A stretch of DNA of 64,000 bases from Pogostemon cablin (lineage: Eukaryota > Streptophyta > Magnoliopsida > Lamiales > Lamiaceae). Below, one piece after another: positions 1-11,615 of the stretch. The DNA lies in NCBI GenBank assembly GCA_023678885.1, contig CM043002.1:2064022-2128021 (forward strand), read 5' to 3'. A program made the translations under genes and the position numbers. The notes under the pieces are model-generated. The model was not told the origin of the DNA and made no database searches. It worked only from the letters and a program-made list of their open reading frames with translations. Numbering within the stretch: position 1 is the first letter of the stretch; each line of letters starts with the position of its first letter.

Positions 1-240
1 TATGATTTGGACATGAATAATATATTTTTTTTAAAAAAATAATATGTATTGAAGGATTATTTATTTGAATTTTTTTTTGGGCGTGAACCTCTTTTTTTTT
101 TTTAATAGAATAACAAATATAAAAATAAACTTTCTCATTGTATTATTATAAATATATCAAAATTTCAAAAAATATTACTGATTTAAAAATATTTTTTTAA
201 GGCAAATATTTATATAAAATCAAATTCACACCACCACTAG

Positions 241-592
241 GCATACACCGTAAACATGGTTTACAGGAAACTAACTCTATATTTATTGGCTAAAAAACTA
301 TAACACACTAGAAAATTCAATAAAATTAGTTAAAAAATATTTTCTATTAAATTATTTATCTACGTAATAACAAAGATAAATATGGGACGAAATGAGTATT
401 TTTTATAGAGTTGGTTTTACACCGTAAACCTGATTCACATGAGACTAACTTTATATTTATTGTCTAAAAATATTATAACACACAATAAAATTCAATAAAA
501 TTAGTTAAAAATATTCTTTATTAATTATTTATCTACAGTAATAACAAAGACAGATATGCCACATAATGGGTGTTTTTTATAGAGTTGGTCAC
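241..592. repeat. Two-copy tandem repeat, unit about 174 bp
   Basis: The block beginning with the motif caccgtaaac at 246 recurs at 420 in the same orientation. The two copies match through most of the unit, including caataaaattagttaaaaa and the closing tttttatagagttggt. They differ by scattered substitutions and small indels, so the duplication is not recent. No coding potential is visible. Confidence 0.75.
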
Positions 593-1977
593 TCATGCAC
601 ACAGGCGTTTAAGGTGTTCAAAAACATTTATTATCAAGGGTGTATATTTTTGTTAATAAGATATTATTTTTTTCATTGAAGGTGTCAATTGAAATATGAA
701 GGATAGTAATGTTCAACCAATAAATTTTTTTTCTTTAAAATATTTAAGAATATAATTTTTTATACTAAAAATATGATATTTAATACACAATAATATAAAA
801 ATTGAATTAGATCGGACTTGAACGCAGGGAACTAGATCCGTGCACCACACAAAGTTATTGGCATTTTTATAATCCTTAAGTCCAAACAAATATTTTCCAG
901 AATGGCAAACACACTTTTGTAAATTATGATGTAAATTCTATTTTGTTAGGATTAAAATTAAAGTGGAATAAAATGATTTACACAGTTTATAAAAGATTAA
1001 CTCATAAATATAATATAAAATATATTATGTTTGTTATTTTTTAAATTAGGGTGTATTTTAAAGTTATTGAGTTGATTTGATTTTTATTTTATTTTTTAAT
1101 TTTTTTGTGTAAACTTGATTACATGAATTTGTTAGTTATATGTGAAAAAAATATTTATATTTTGAAAAGTAACATTAAAATATTTAAACGTTATCACATA
1201 CTACATATAAAATTAGAATTATATTAGTATAATTAAACACGAACCATTAAAATGTTTATAATCCTATTTACCGAGTATGCAAAGAAACATTTGCACTTTT
1301 AATAATAATAATCTCAATTATCATTCAAATGGAGTTCAAATTGAAGTGATTATAATCTGTACTGATCATTTGAAGTAGTTGTAGACGAAATAGAGTTCAA
1401 ATTGAAATTTACTTACTCCTACAGCGGTCAAACAAACTGAGAAAAAAATAATCAATAAACTCCAATGTTATATTATTAGTTTTCCACTTTGAAAATTGGA
1501 TTTTACTTTCAAAATTCTAGAATTTTGAAATTACTTATATATATATACCCTTATAAATACTATTAATTAATTTTAATGATGTTTATTTTGGGTTTTAGTG
1601 GAATTTGAAATACTAATTAATAGTAATATATGTATGTTTTGTTTTGAGTTATTGGTAGGTTATGTTCTAATATTATGTAAAATCAATGTATAATAATTTT
1701 ATATTAAATTAATGTGTAAGAATATAATATTAATTTATGTAAGAAAAAAGAGGGGAGATAAGGCCCAAAGAAATAAAAATATTAATTGAAGAAGAGGATA
1801 TATAACATATAAATGTGTTGAGAATTGTGGGGTTAGTGATCATATATAGGGTGAGATGTAATATAAGGATGATTTTGTATGGATTTTGAAAACCAAAAAA
1901 TGATTTTAAAAAACAAACACTAACCTTTTATACATTTTATTTCTTTGATTCAATTAATATTATTTTATAGTATTATA

Positions 1978-2207
1978 TACTCTCCGTCCCCTTGATACGT
2001 ATTCATTTTGCCATTTTGTTTCGTCTCATTATAAAGTATCAATTTTTTTTTTGGATTGATGTGAACACGCATGACCCCACACTGTTACAACTACCCACCA
2101 CACTTTAAAATATTATTTCTCTCACCTCAAAATACATTAAATTATTATACTCTTTAATCCACGTGCAAAAATTAAACGAATACATTTCAAGGGGACGGAG
2201 GGAGTGT
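1978..2207. mobile_element. Stowaway-like MITE
   Basis: The ends are inverted copies: tactctccgtccccttga on the left and tcaaggggacggagggagt on the right. A TA-rich, non-coding interior of about 190 bp lies between them. CTCCCTCCGTCCC-type terminal repeats are typical of small Tc1/mariner-derived MITEs in plants. The family assignment is inference. Confidence 0.65.
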
Positions 2208-2237
2208 TAAAAAGTTTAGAGAAACAGGAGTATCATA

Positions 2238-2487
2238 TGCTCCCTCCGTCCCACAACTAGGTATACATTTTTCATTTTGGTCCGTCCGTATACATTTTCT
2301 TTTTTTTTGTTGATGTGACCTACACAAAATCATTATTATATTCACATGTCCCCACAACTACACTAATACAATTACCCACTCAATATTAAAATATCATTTC
2401 TCTCACTTCACTACATATTAAAATATTATGCTCTTTAATCTTCTTGCAAAAAATAAACCTATACCTTATTCTGAGATGGAGGGAGTA
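2238..2487. mobile_element. Stowaway-like MITE
   Basis: The left end reads tgctccctccgtcccaca and the right end gagatggagggagtat, forming imperfect terminal inverted repeats around a non-coding interior. It belongs to the same broad family as the neighbouring element 30 bp away, and the interiors share motifs such as ctcttta near the right end. Confidence 0.6.
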
Positions 2488-2564
2488 TCTCTTACATATT
2501 AATTTCATATAAATTAAAATATATTATCATATTAAAAACTCAAAACAAAATTATATCATCAATA

Positions 2565-2636
2565 TTAATTTTCAAATTTCATGTAAACCTAAGCAATTAT
2601 GATCTTGCTTAGGTTTACATGAAATTTGAAAATTAA
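2565..2636. repeat. Perfect 32-bp inverted repeat (hairpin)
   Basis: Arms at 2565-2596 and 2605-2636 are perfect reverse complements of each other, separated by the 8-nt loop ttatgatc. The arm core is catgtaaacctaagcaa. A perfect stem of this length suggests a recent foldback, a MITE remnant or a small-RNA precursor. Nothing in the sequence decides between these. Confidence 0.85.
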
Positions 2637-3312
2637 AAACAACAAATAAATATTTTTTTCATATTTTATTTGTTTTCAAGAGAATGGAAATTAAGAAAAT
2701 TTGACTTTTAAAAGTATTTAAATATATTTTGAAATAAATAAGCAATAAAGTATAGTAGAAGTGTTATATAGGAATTGTTGTTGTTGTTTTTTTAATAAAA
2801 TTATAAGAGAGGGCAATCGTTATAACTTTTTTGTCTTGTTAAAAAGGTAATTTTTTTTAAAAAAAACGAATCAAACTAGAATGGATGAAAATACGAATAA
2901 AATAGGGAGGAATATAAATTGAGTGGACTTATTATAATAGTATGTTTATCAATATAAGCATACTTTATAATAATCGATGATCAATTATTAAAGTATGATG
3001 TGTATAAGTAAATTATATTTATTGATAATTAACGTATGTTTTTTCTTAAATATAATAAATAATGAATTAAAATATTTATTATAGATAATAATATGATTAA
3101 TTACAAATATATTTTAATTATCAATAATCATATTTTATCAATATAATAATTACTTCATTATACCTTACATTGACTCGTCTTACAACACGTAGCGAAGAGG
3201 AGCACAAACTTAAAAATGGACAAATTTTCAAATGGACAAATTTCCCTCTAAACCCGTGGCTATTCGATACCAACTCACATGTAGCGCAGTGGACCAAAGT
3301 GACTAGGCCATG

Positions 3313-3617
3313 TAGACATGCACGGCGGTTTAGAACCGCCGATTCCGGTTTGGGAAAATATGGAACCGGAATCGAACCGAGAGTAGGCCGATTTCGGTTC
3401 CGATTTTCTTTTTTTTTTTTTTTTTTAATTTTAGCCTTGAAACGTAATTTTTTTTTTGAAAAAACCGTCGGTTTGAAACCGGAACAACCGGTTCCTGTTT
3501 CACAAAATGAGGAACCAGAACCGAACTGAAATATATCCGGTTTTGGTCCGTTTAGGCCAGTTTTAAAACCGTCGGTTCCGGTTCCCTGTTCGAAACCGCC
3601 GGTTCCGTGCATGTCTA
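3313..3617. mobile_element. Probable hAT-type MITE with CCGG-rich ends
   Basis: The left end starts tagacatgcacggcggttt and the right end closes ccgccggttccgtgcatgtcta, so the outer ~13 bp are perfect inverted repeats. The inside is full of accgg/ccggt words flanking a poly-T tract near 3410-3426. An open frame of 167 codons across it on the minus strand is a composition artefact and has no domain. I could not find a clean 8-bp target duplication, so superfamily assignment is inference. Confidence 0.55.
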
Positions 3618-4116
3618 ATTCCAAGTCTACATTTTATCACAACTGAATTATTATTATTATTTTCATATATATAAAAATTAATAAATAAAAAATTGGCTAT
3701 AATACAACAGTTGAATTGACCCCACAGAAAATTTATATTGTCCATGATTATGATATATAATTGTCCAAATCGTACGTACTAAAGATGGTCCTTTCGGAAC
3801 TATGCATCACTCTTTTAAGATAACTAGTTGATAAACACCTCAAGAAAATGAATTAGAAAGGTTAACCTATTTCAAATCAGAGGAGTATTATTTATTACTA
3901 TTACATATGTATGTTTTGTCCTATATATATTTTCAATACATGTGGAGGTAAAATTTTTTTTTTTCTAGTGTTGCCAACTCAATCCAAAGCTGTCTGAAGA
4001 GTTTGGTTGGTCCTTTTCACCTTGAAATATATCCCTTATGAATCAACTGCACATCTTCATTTCCAAATCAACAAAATGAATTAGAAAGAAGAAATTATGA
4101 GAAGCATATAACAATA

Positions 4117-4388
4117 TACCCCCTTCCGTCTCGTAGTTATCTGCACTATTATTGTAGATACGTATTTTTGGACAAATTTTATTGACTTTTTAGGGATATT
4201 ATAGTACTTTTAGAAAATAAATAAATTATAAAGTATGTTATGTGGATTAGATGAAAGTGATATTTTTGAAATTAAGATAACTTTTGAGATTGTTGTTTGA
4301 TGTGATGTTTCATTTTTAAGGTGGTAAACATAAGTGCGAGATTGACGAAAACGAAAAGTGTAAAAATAAGTGTGGGACGGAGGGAATA
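4117..4388. mobile_element. Stowaway-like MITE
   Basis: The left end is taccccccttccgtctcg and the right end is gtgggacggagggaata, an imperfect inverted pair around a non-coding 230-bp interior. It resembles the other CTCCCTCCGTCCC-ended elements of this window. Confidence 0.5.
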
Positions 4389-5369
4389 CATATATAGGGA
4401 AGAAAAAATTGTTGAGCTTGTCCAAAATAATTGGCCCAAGAAATAAATTAAAGAAGCCAGAGAGGAACTAATATTGTTATTAGTGATATCAACATGGCCC
4501 ATGAATTTGAACTTTTCTAATGGCCCACAATTGACCCATTTGAGGGGAGTTCTTTAAATGAAAATGCTGAACTCTTTTGATAGAATTGAAAATTTTGATA
4601 GTATATTCTTATTTTCTTGCTCAGAATTCTTCTTACGGTGAATTCTTAGCTGACCCAGCCCAAGTTGTAGGTCATTCAATCAATGTATATGATGTTATCA
4701 ATTTAGTTTTATTTAATTTTAAAAAAAATTCTTAATTTTTATTTTGTAAATTCTATTCCACCCGTCTAAGTACCGTCCTCTATGGTAAAATTACGTCCCT
4801 ATCTTATTACTATAATTGGGGAGATAATTATTGTATTTTATCACCGCTAATTTTCTCTCTCATATGTATCTCTTGAGTAAAATAAAAAGAAGTCACTAAC
4901 TAAAAAATAATGATAATAAACAACAAATAAACTTTTTTTCGTATAATTTTCATTTTCTAAAATATTTTCATTATTACTATTATTTCAAAGCTCTAAATGT
5001 ATGTATGTTCATATTTCTCAATTTGATTATAAACCTTTTCATCATCTCAAGTCCAATGCTACCCACCTAAAATTATATTGTAGGTAAATAATTTTATTTT
5101 GAGTGAGATTCTTGTGCCCGAAATATCATATCTTTTTGTAAATTAAATCTCTAATATTAATATATAAAATTAAATAGAATATGGAGGGAAAGACTTTTTT
5201 ATGCGAAAGAGTTTTTGCCTTTTATTTTCTTAATTTTGGCCCAACCCATTCATCATTCATATGAAATAATTAACCCAAACCCTTTTAAGGTTTTCACCAA
5301 TTCAGTGATTCACGACTGCATTAGGACATCTGTTTCCATTTCCCAAATCCCAATCTCCATCCCAAACTC

Positions 5370-5619
5370 AGGTTTCTCTCATCTCTCTCTCTCTCTCTCT
5401 CTCTCTCTACATTCCATACACATGGTATTACCTGATTGTTTTCACTTCTACCAACTTTGAAAACAAAATTTGTAAGCTAGCTCATATGCCAGGGCGATAA
5501 ACAGCTGCTAATATCAAATTTCATGAATATTAAATTTATTTTAATCAAATAATCGATCTTTACCTTCTTCACACTGATCAGCAGTTCGCTTGGTGGGAAA
5601 CTCAAAGTAGAATCTGAGG
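5370..5619 (+). promoter_or_regulatory. Possible 5' leader exon of the pseudouridine synthase gene
   Basis: A (CT)n tract at about 5381-5409 is typical of plant core promoters and leaders. About 200 bp later the sequence aatctgag is followed by the donor-like gtaaat at 5620. If real, a leader intron would run from 5620 to a little before the start codon at 6711. This is inference from composition and one splice-like site. Transcript reads would settle it. Confidence 0.3.
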
Positions 5620-6710
5620 TAAATTTTTTATTTCCCAATTATTTATTTAGATGGAGAAGATGACCATTTTAGTTTCACCTTTATTGCATGTTTAATTTGG
5701 AAGCTTAGGAAGTTAAATAGTGGGATGTTAAAAAGATTCAATATTGAAGTTGGGGGTACAAAGTTATACTTAAGAATGCACATAAGGTGTTTGTTTAAAT
5801 TTCTGACCCTTAAAAAACCACTTGAATTGGCTATGGACTAGCTTGTGTTTTAGTGCTCTGCTTTGATAAAGTTTCTGACTTTAGAGTGCACCCTTAAAAA
5901 TAAAAATTCTAATTGGCTATGAATTAGCTTGTATTTTAGTGCTCTACTTAACTGCTTTCTTATCAGTGATGAATATAGGATGAGGAAGAATTCCTCTCCT
6001 CGCATTGGCACCAAGTGGATCAATTCAATCATCAAACTCTCTAATTACTTTTAATTAAATGATGATCATCCAAATCAGTAGTTAATTAGTCAACCTCCTA
6101 TTATGAGATTATTAATAGATAATCATGATCATCCTCTTAAATATGCATGTTATATAACAACACAGTACTGCTAGTAGAGTGTTTTCTCCTTTTTAAATAT
6201 TTTATATTTGTGGTTTTGTCACTGGTTGTCATTCCAATTTTTTATGTTTTGGGTTTTGGATTTACCACATGGTTGCTATAGTACAAGGTGTCCTTAAATG
6301 ATTAAATTGCTCAAGATTGAAAAGTTATGCTGAAGATGCAATATCAATAAACACATGCAGTAACAGAAGATAAATGAACATGTGAAAGACATGATCAATC
6401 TGAATAATATACGGTTTTATGTTATAAAGCATAAATAAGATTAAAAAGTTGACATCGAGAAATATTGATGGAGAGCCATATAAATGTTGAATTATGCATA
6501 AAATGAGCATTTGTTCTGTGCTCATTTGTTCTAAAGCATAAATAAGATTAAATGAACATATATTATCTTTTCGGACCAAAAAAAATTGGGATGAAAATAC
6601 TATCGACCAGTCCTATTTGATGAAGTTCTAATAATTTGAAAAATAAAAATATAAATGAAGTTCCTCAGAATTACAAAAATAAAGCGGTGAATTTGTGTTG
6701 ACAAGTTTGG

Positions 6711-9700
6711 ATGCGGAAGAAGATTCTCAATCATGAAGCCTTATTGGCTGTGCGACATAAACCATGGTCAAAGATCCGACCGCCTCCGCCTGCTTTCTCC
6801 CCAGTAATACGAGTATCGAATAACATAGTTCATTTGGGCCGTCCAAAAGAGGGTCCAAAACCTTGGCAGCTTCTATCTTTGCCTCCATTTCCAGGTCATC
6901 CTTTGCCTAGAAGGAAATCTTCCTCTGCTGTTCGTGTCACTGCTATTAGCTGGCTCAAATATTACTTTGAGGACATCCCTCCACCAGCTGTTCAGAAGCA
7001 TTTCAATAAGGGCCTAGTCGGTATTCAGTTCTTTTTCTGCTGTTTAAATTTCTATTTCACTTTAATTTTTTCTTCAATGGTGTCACATTGTTCAATTAAT
7101 TTCTAACTCTCGGCTTTTCTTTTTCTTTTTTTCTATTAAATGAAGTTATCTTCTTAGAAGACATTTTTTCTGTTAATTACTGTGCATGATCAATTTATTT
7201 CGTAGTTGGACCATGTGTAAGAAAAGGACTTGAGCTATCATAATTACCTTTGTCCCGGCCCTCCTGGATACAAATTTCTATTTTTCCTAATGATATCAGT
7301 TTAAAATATTGAATGCATCTTGCCAATTGCAAGTTAGTTGCTTCTTATTGATAGAAATATGTGTTCATTTCACTTGCATAGCTTTGTTTATTGCTGTTGT
7401 GGACAGTAAAAGTTCTTTTCAAATGTTAAGTAAATGATAATTATTGACTCTATATCATGGTTCTTAACAGGCCCAGGTTGAATGTCTTAATGTAAGTGGT
7501 CTTCCAGGATGCTGCAGAGGACAAACAGTGTCAATGAGGAAGGTGATAATGCATCTAGACTAGTAGTGGTTCAGAGTTGGAATTGTACTGCCTTGAGTTT
7601 GAATTCTTATTTGAAATTTAAGTTGCTTTTTTTTAATAACTTGAACTGTTATTTGCAGATTAAACCTAGTGACATTGTGGAGGTGGGTGCCAGAGTTTAT
7701 GTCCCAGTATCTGTTGCTGAGAGTAAGATTTCCAAGAGGTTTGATATTATACCAAGTGAAACACTGAATCCAAATGCTGATGAGATTGCATACATAAGGA
7801 GACTAGTGAAGTACAAGGTATATTTGTTAATTATAACCAGTTATCTTATCTGCTTTTACAGTTTTACAAGTGATGGATGAACCTATTGTTACTGTATGGT
7901 CAGCCTGTAAATGCACAATGAAGAATTGTGATGCATTAATGCAATCTATTTTTCGTTCGCAGTTCAACTCCCTTTCAACAAAGAAAGAAATTAATGGTTG
8001 TTGCTTTTGTCCGTCCATTGTTTTGTCAACGTGTTCTATATGGCATGGGGGTCTGCATAATCAACTTTATAATGAATATTCCCATTGTTATAATTAGGTT
8101 TTCGATTTCGACTGTGTTTTTAATTAATCATCTTTCTTTTTTTTAAATTATTGTTGTGATGTCTTAGGACTCTGCCATACTTGTGTTGAACAAACCTCCC
8201 AAATTCCCCATAAAGGTTAGCATCATCAACTTTTGTCTAGATAATCTGTCTTTGCAAATGGTTTTGCGTATGTTATTTTGCATTTTTGAGTTTCTAATTC
8301 TGCATGTAAAACAGGGTATGTTATTTTGCATTTTTGAGTTTCTAATTCTGCATGTAAAACAGGGTGTTGTGCCTGTTTATAATAGCATGGATGCGTTGGC
8401 AGCTGCAGCATTATCATACAATTATGATGAGGGTCCAAAGTTGGTAAATTACTTCGAAGTCAATTCGCCTTGGCTTTTTATTTATTACTTAATGTATAAC
8501 TCAGTTACCTTTGAACCTTTCTGATTTCTGTCATATCCTTTTCCAGGTGCATCGTGTCGATAGGGAGAGTAGTGGCCTCCTTGTAATGGGAAGAACTGAA
8601 GAAAGCATTTCACATCTTCAGTGGTTGTTCAGTAATAAAACAAAAAAGTCTTTATCTCGGGTACTTTAATTCAGGCAGTGCTTCCAATTTGTGATAAGCA
8701 TGTTGCTATTCTCTTTTGGGACTATATTTTCCTAGGGATTGCATAGGTTTTTCAGCTCTTGAGGTGGAGCTAACCATGCCTTTTCTTTTTTCCTATTCCC
8801 GTCATTTTTTTCTTTATTTGGTTGTTTTCAGGCCTGGAATCATTCCTGTAACAAATCTTATCTGAGATATTGGGCACTGGTCATAGGTTCACCTAAGCAA
8901 AAAGAAGGCTTAATAAATGCTCCGCTCAAGAAGGTGTATCTCCGAAACTTAATAGCGCCTCTCCAAATATTTGGTCACTGTATAGTTACTGGATGTTGCT
9001 GACTGCAGGTACTTCTTAATGATGGCAAAAATGAAAGGGTTATTCTTGCTCATAATTCGGGCTTAGAAGCATCGCAAGAGGCGATTACTAGTTATCGCGT
9101 CCTCGGTCCCATGATCAATGGATGTTCATGGATTGAATTGTGTCCGCAGACTAGCTGTAAACATCAGGTTCGTGAAAGTTCATAATGTTTCATCAACCTT
9201 TTATATTTCAAAATGAGTTTGTATATATACTTCTTTATTTGTGTTCTACATGAGTTGAATCTGATCTTAGTCATCTTCAACGTTCGAAGTACACAAATTT
9301 GATGTGCATTATCTGTCTATTGACTCTATTCTCAATGGAAAAATTTCAATGTACTAGTGTTCAAGAAACCTAGACTGTGATTTCTTATAGAAATTTTTGC
9401 TATTTTCTTTTTTACATGTGTTTTAACAAATTAATAGGGTGAATAGTGATGAATTTCTTTTGTAGGATAAATATTAGTAAAAAAATGTGTAATTGAATAT
9501 GATAAAGTGCTACGACTATGGTCGATGTGACATGTTTTGTGGAAATTTTCGTCTGAAAATGGAAAATGGATATAAATTTCACGAGCGATCAAACACTTTT
9601 TCCATGTCATGATAGCTGGTTATATATGTGGAAAAAAGCTAACTTAAAACCAAGTCCATTTTTCCATAGGGGGACTTAACTCCATATGATATATCTTTGG

Positions 9701-10557
9701 AAAAAACTTGGTTAATAATGTCACTTGGCTTATATCGGGATTTAGTGGTAATTTTCAAAATCTAATGGGATCTAGAAAAATGTGAATAGTGAGTGTGTGT
9801 TTTGTGATTTTGAGTAGCCTAAGATTTAATTTTATATCAAATCAATGTGTTAGAAGAAGTGTGGTGTTATTATATTGTTGTTGATATAGTTGTAATGTTG
9901 GAGAGATAAAGCGAGAGAGACAGAGAGTCAAAGGTAATTTCGATGTCTGAGATATCGAGTCGCATTATAGTGGTGACCAGGTTGGTGGGTTGTTGAAAAC
10001 TGGGTTTTAAAAACCCAAATCTGGATCTTATTTGGTAACTTTGGTTATTGAAAACCCATGTCCAAATCTCTAAAACACAAAAAACAAACATAACCTTAAG
10101 AGTTAAATTTATTGTATGCCTCAATATGAAATGTACATGTGGCTTAGTCCATTTATACAATTTTCTTTCCATGCAGCTGCGAGTCCATTGTGCTGAAGCA
10201 CTTGGCACGCCAATTGTGGGCGATTACAACTACGGTTGGTTTATCCATAGCAAGTGGAAGCAAATGCCTAGAGTCGATTATGAGCCAACGACCGGAGAAC
10301 CTTATAAAATGAAGCGACCAGAGGGTTTGGACGTCCATAAAGGTAGTGTCTTGGCTAAAGTTCCCCTTCTGCATTTACATTGCAGGGAGATGGTAATGCC
10401 AAACATTGCAAAGTTCATTGAACTCCACAAGGAACAGTCGGGGAACTATCGTGCACATACCGAGCATGATTCCAGAACAGATCTCCTGCGTTTTGTGGCT
10501 CAGATGCCTTCTCATATGAAAATTAGTTGGAATCTCATGTCATCTTACTTGGTGTAA
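6711..10557 (+). CDS. RNA pseudouridine synthase, RluA-type, probably mitochondrial
   Basis: Predicted to isomerise uridine to pseudouridine in organellar RNA. Exons: 6711-7016, 7471-7542, 7659-7817, 8168-8215, 8363-8443, 8547-8660, 8832-8933, 9009-9167, 10177-10557; all junctions are phase 0 and give 473 residues. The catalytic motif VHRVDRESSGLL at about residues 223-234 contains the expected catalytic Asp227. LRVHCAEALGTPIVGDYNYG in the last exon is the conserved C-terminal catalytic-core motif. The N-terminal basic, proline-rich segment fits an organelle-targeting peptide. The length, motif order and C-terminal ending resemble the plant RNA pseudouridine synthase 3/4 group as I remember it. 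The first donor (gtcggt) is weak; it was chosen because it alone keeps the frame. Intron 4 ends in a 48-bp duplication that copies the acceptor. Intron 8 (1,009 bp) is the longest. Confidence 0.88.
8268..8363 (+). repeat. 48-bp exact tandem duplication spanning a splice acceptor
   Basis: Copies lie at 8268-8315 and 8316-8363 and appear identical. Each ends in gcatgtaaaacagg, so the intron-4 acceptor of the pseudouridine synthase gene exists twice. The second copy feeds the conserved exon 5. Because the unit is a multiple of three and contains no in-frame stop, use of the upstream acceptor would add 16 mostly hydrophobic residues. Confidence 0.9.
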
Positions 10558-11615
10558 AAACCACTGGTTTCGTCTTTATTCTCTGCCGCTGAGGTTTTCG
10601 TCTACTGCCGGCTAAGGTTTTATGTATGTGAAGATCTGCAACATCTGAGATTTGTTGGCCTGGTGATTTGATGTGCTTCATATGTTGATTGCTGACAAAC
10701 GAATGAATCTTAGAATTTGATAGAATAGGAGGCAAAATGCAGTGTATAAATTATAAACGTGGTTAAATTTTTTTAGAAAAAGGTAAATTGTTTGCTTATA
10801 TTTAAAAATAACAAATTCATTATTAGTCTTTTTTGTTAGATGAGTTCAAAACCATTTTAGAATTGAATTGAACATTGAAGAATAACATTTTTTTTAGTGA
10901 AGTAGTATAATATACTTCAACCACCTTATGTCCTTATCAATTATCATGATTAATTGATTGCATACGTTTCCTTTTGTTTTATGATAAATTTTTACCCCTT
11001 AAAAAGATGAAACACCATTTTAATTATTTTAATTTAAGATGCATTTTAATTTTAAAATTATCAAATACATTTAATTTTATAATTTATCTAAAAATATTTT
11101 GACAAAATCTCCTGTAAAAAGGGTCGATTAATTCTTAAAATATTATTATTATATCTACTTATATAGATAAAATATATTTTCTTAAATATGATGATCAATT
11201 ATTATATATATAAATAAATTATATATATAAATAAAATATATTTTCCTAAAATATCATAAATAATAAATTAATTAATGTGTATCAATCGATTCTTAAAAAA
11301 AAAATCTTATTTTAACAATAAATGCCTTGATATTTTTAGATTGAGACTTTTTGACGGTGTTGTTCATAACCGCCCCACCCCACCCTACCCTACCCTACCC
11401 TACCCTACCATACCCCACCCCCCAAAATTAAAGAGACGCTTCGTTTCATTAATCAAGATTAATAGACCGGGGAACGCCTCTCTCTCTTCCTCTCTCTCTC
11501 ATCTTTTAGACTTTCTCTCCAATCGAGTTTTCAATTTCATTTTCCCTCTTTTTTTTCAAATAGGGTTTTCAGATAAATTTGTTTTGGAAGTTCGATTCCG
11601 CTTCAACGATTCAAG
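10558..11615. other. Intergenic spacer and SUN gene promoter
   Basis: This holds the 3' flank of the pseudouridine synthase gene, AT-rich DNA with no gene I can support, and the promoter and leader of the SUN gene. The leader contains a (TACCC)n run near 11383-11408 and pyrimidine-rich ctctctctcttcc tracts at about 11479-11500. Confidence 0.6.
11372..11423 (-). repeat. (TACCC)n microsatellite, G-quadruplex-prone on the minus strand
   Basis: Five to six TACCC units are flanked by CCCCACCCC and CCCCACCCCCC runs. Read on the minus strand this gives many GGG runs separated by TA or single-base loops, a strong G-quadruplex pattern. It lies about 200-240 bp upstream of the SUN start codon. It is not the plant telomere repeat (CCCTAAA). 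Confidence 0.75.

Larger units (their letters stand above)
1..6710. other. Intergenic region with MITEs and repeats
   Basis: I see no convincing protein-coding gene here. The DNA is very AT-rich. It holds a two-copy tandem repeat, a perfect hairpin, several MITE-like elements and a short tandem duplication, each listed separately. The last ~1.4 kb probably contains the promoter and leader of the pseudouridine synthase gene downstream. Open frames in this stretch are short and low-complexity and have no recognisable domain. Confidence 0.7.

Noticed and set aside
800..860. SINE or tRNA remnant (gcgttcaagtcc on the minus strand)
   Set aside because: It resembles a B box, but I could find no A box at the right distance and no target duplication.
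3121..3624. 167-codon minus-strand open frame and an overlapping 119-codon plus-strand frame
   Set aside because: Both lie across the CCGG-rich MITE at 3313-3617, are low-complexity (poly-Lys or poly-Phe from the T tract) and show no domain.
9460..10100. Transposon insertion in intron 8 of the pseudouridine synthase
   Set aside because: The intron is unusually long and has words such as ggttattgaaaaccca, but I could not define paired ends or a target duplication.
11383..11408. Telomere-like (TACCC)n array
   Set aside because: The unit is 5 bp and lacks the AAA of plant telomere repeats. It is kept only as a microsatellite and G4 candidate.
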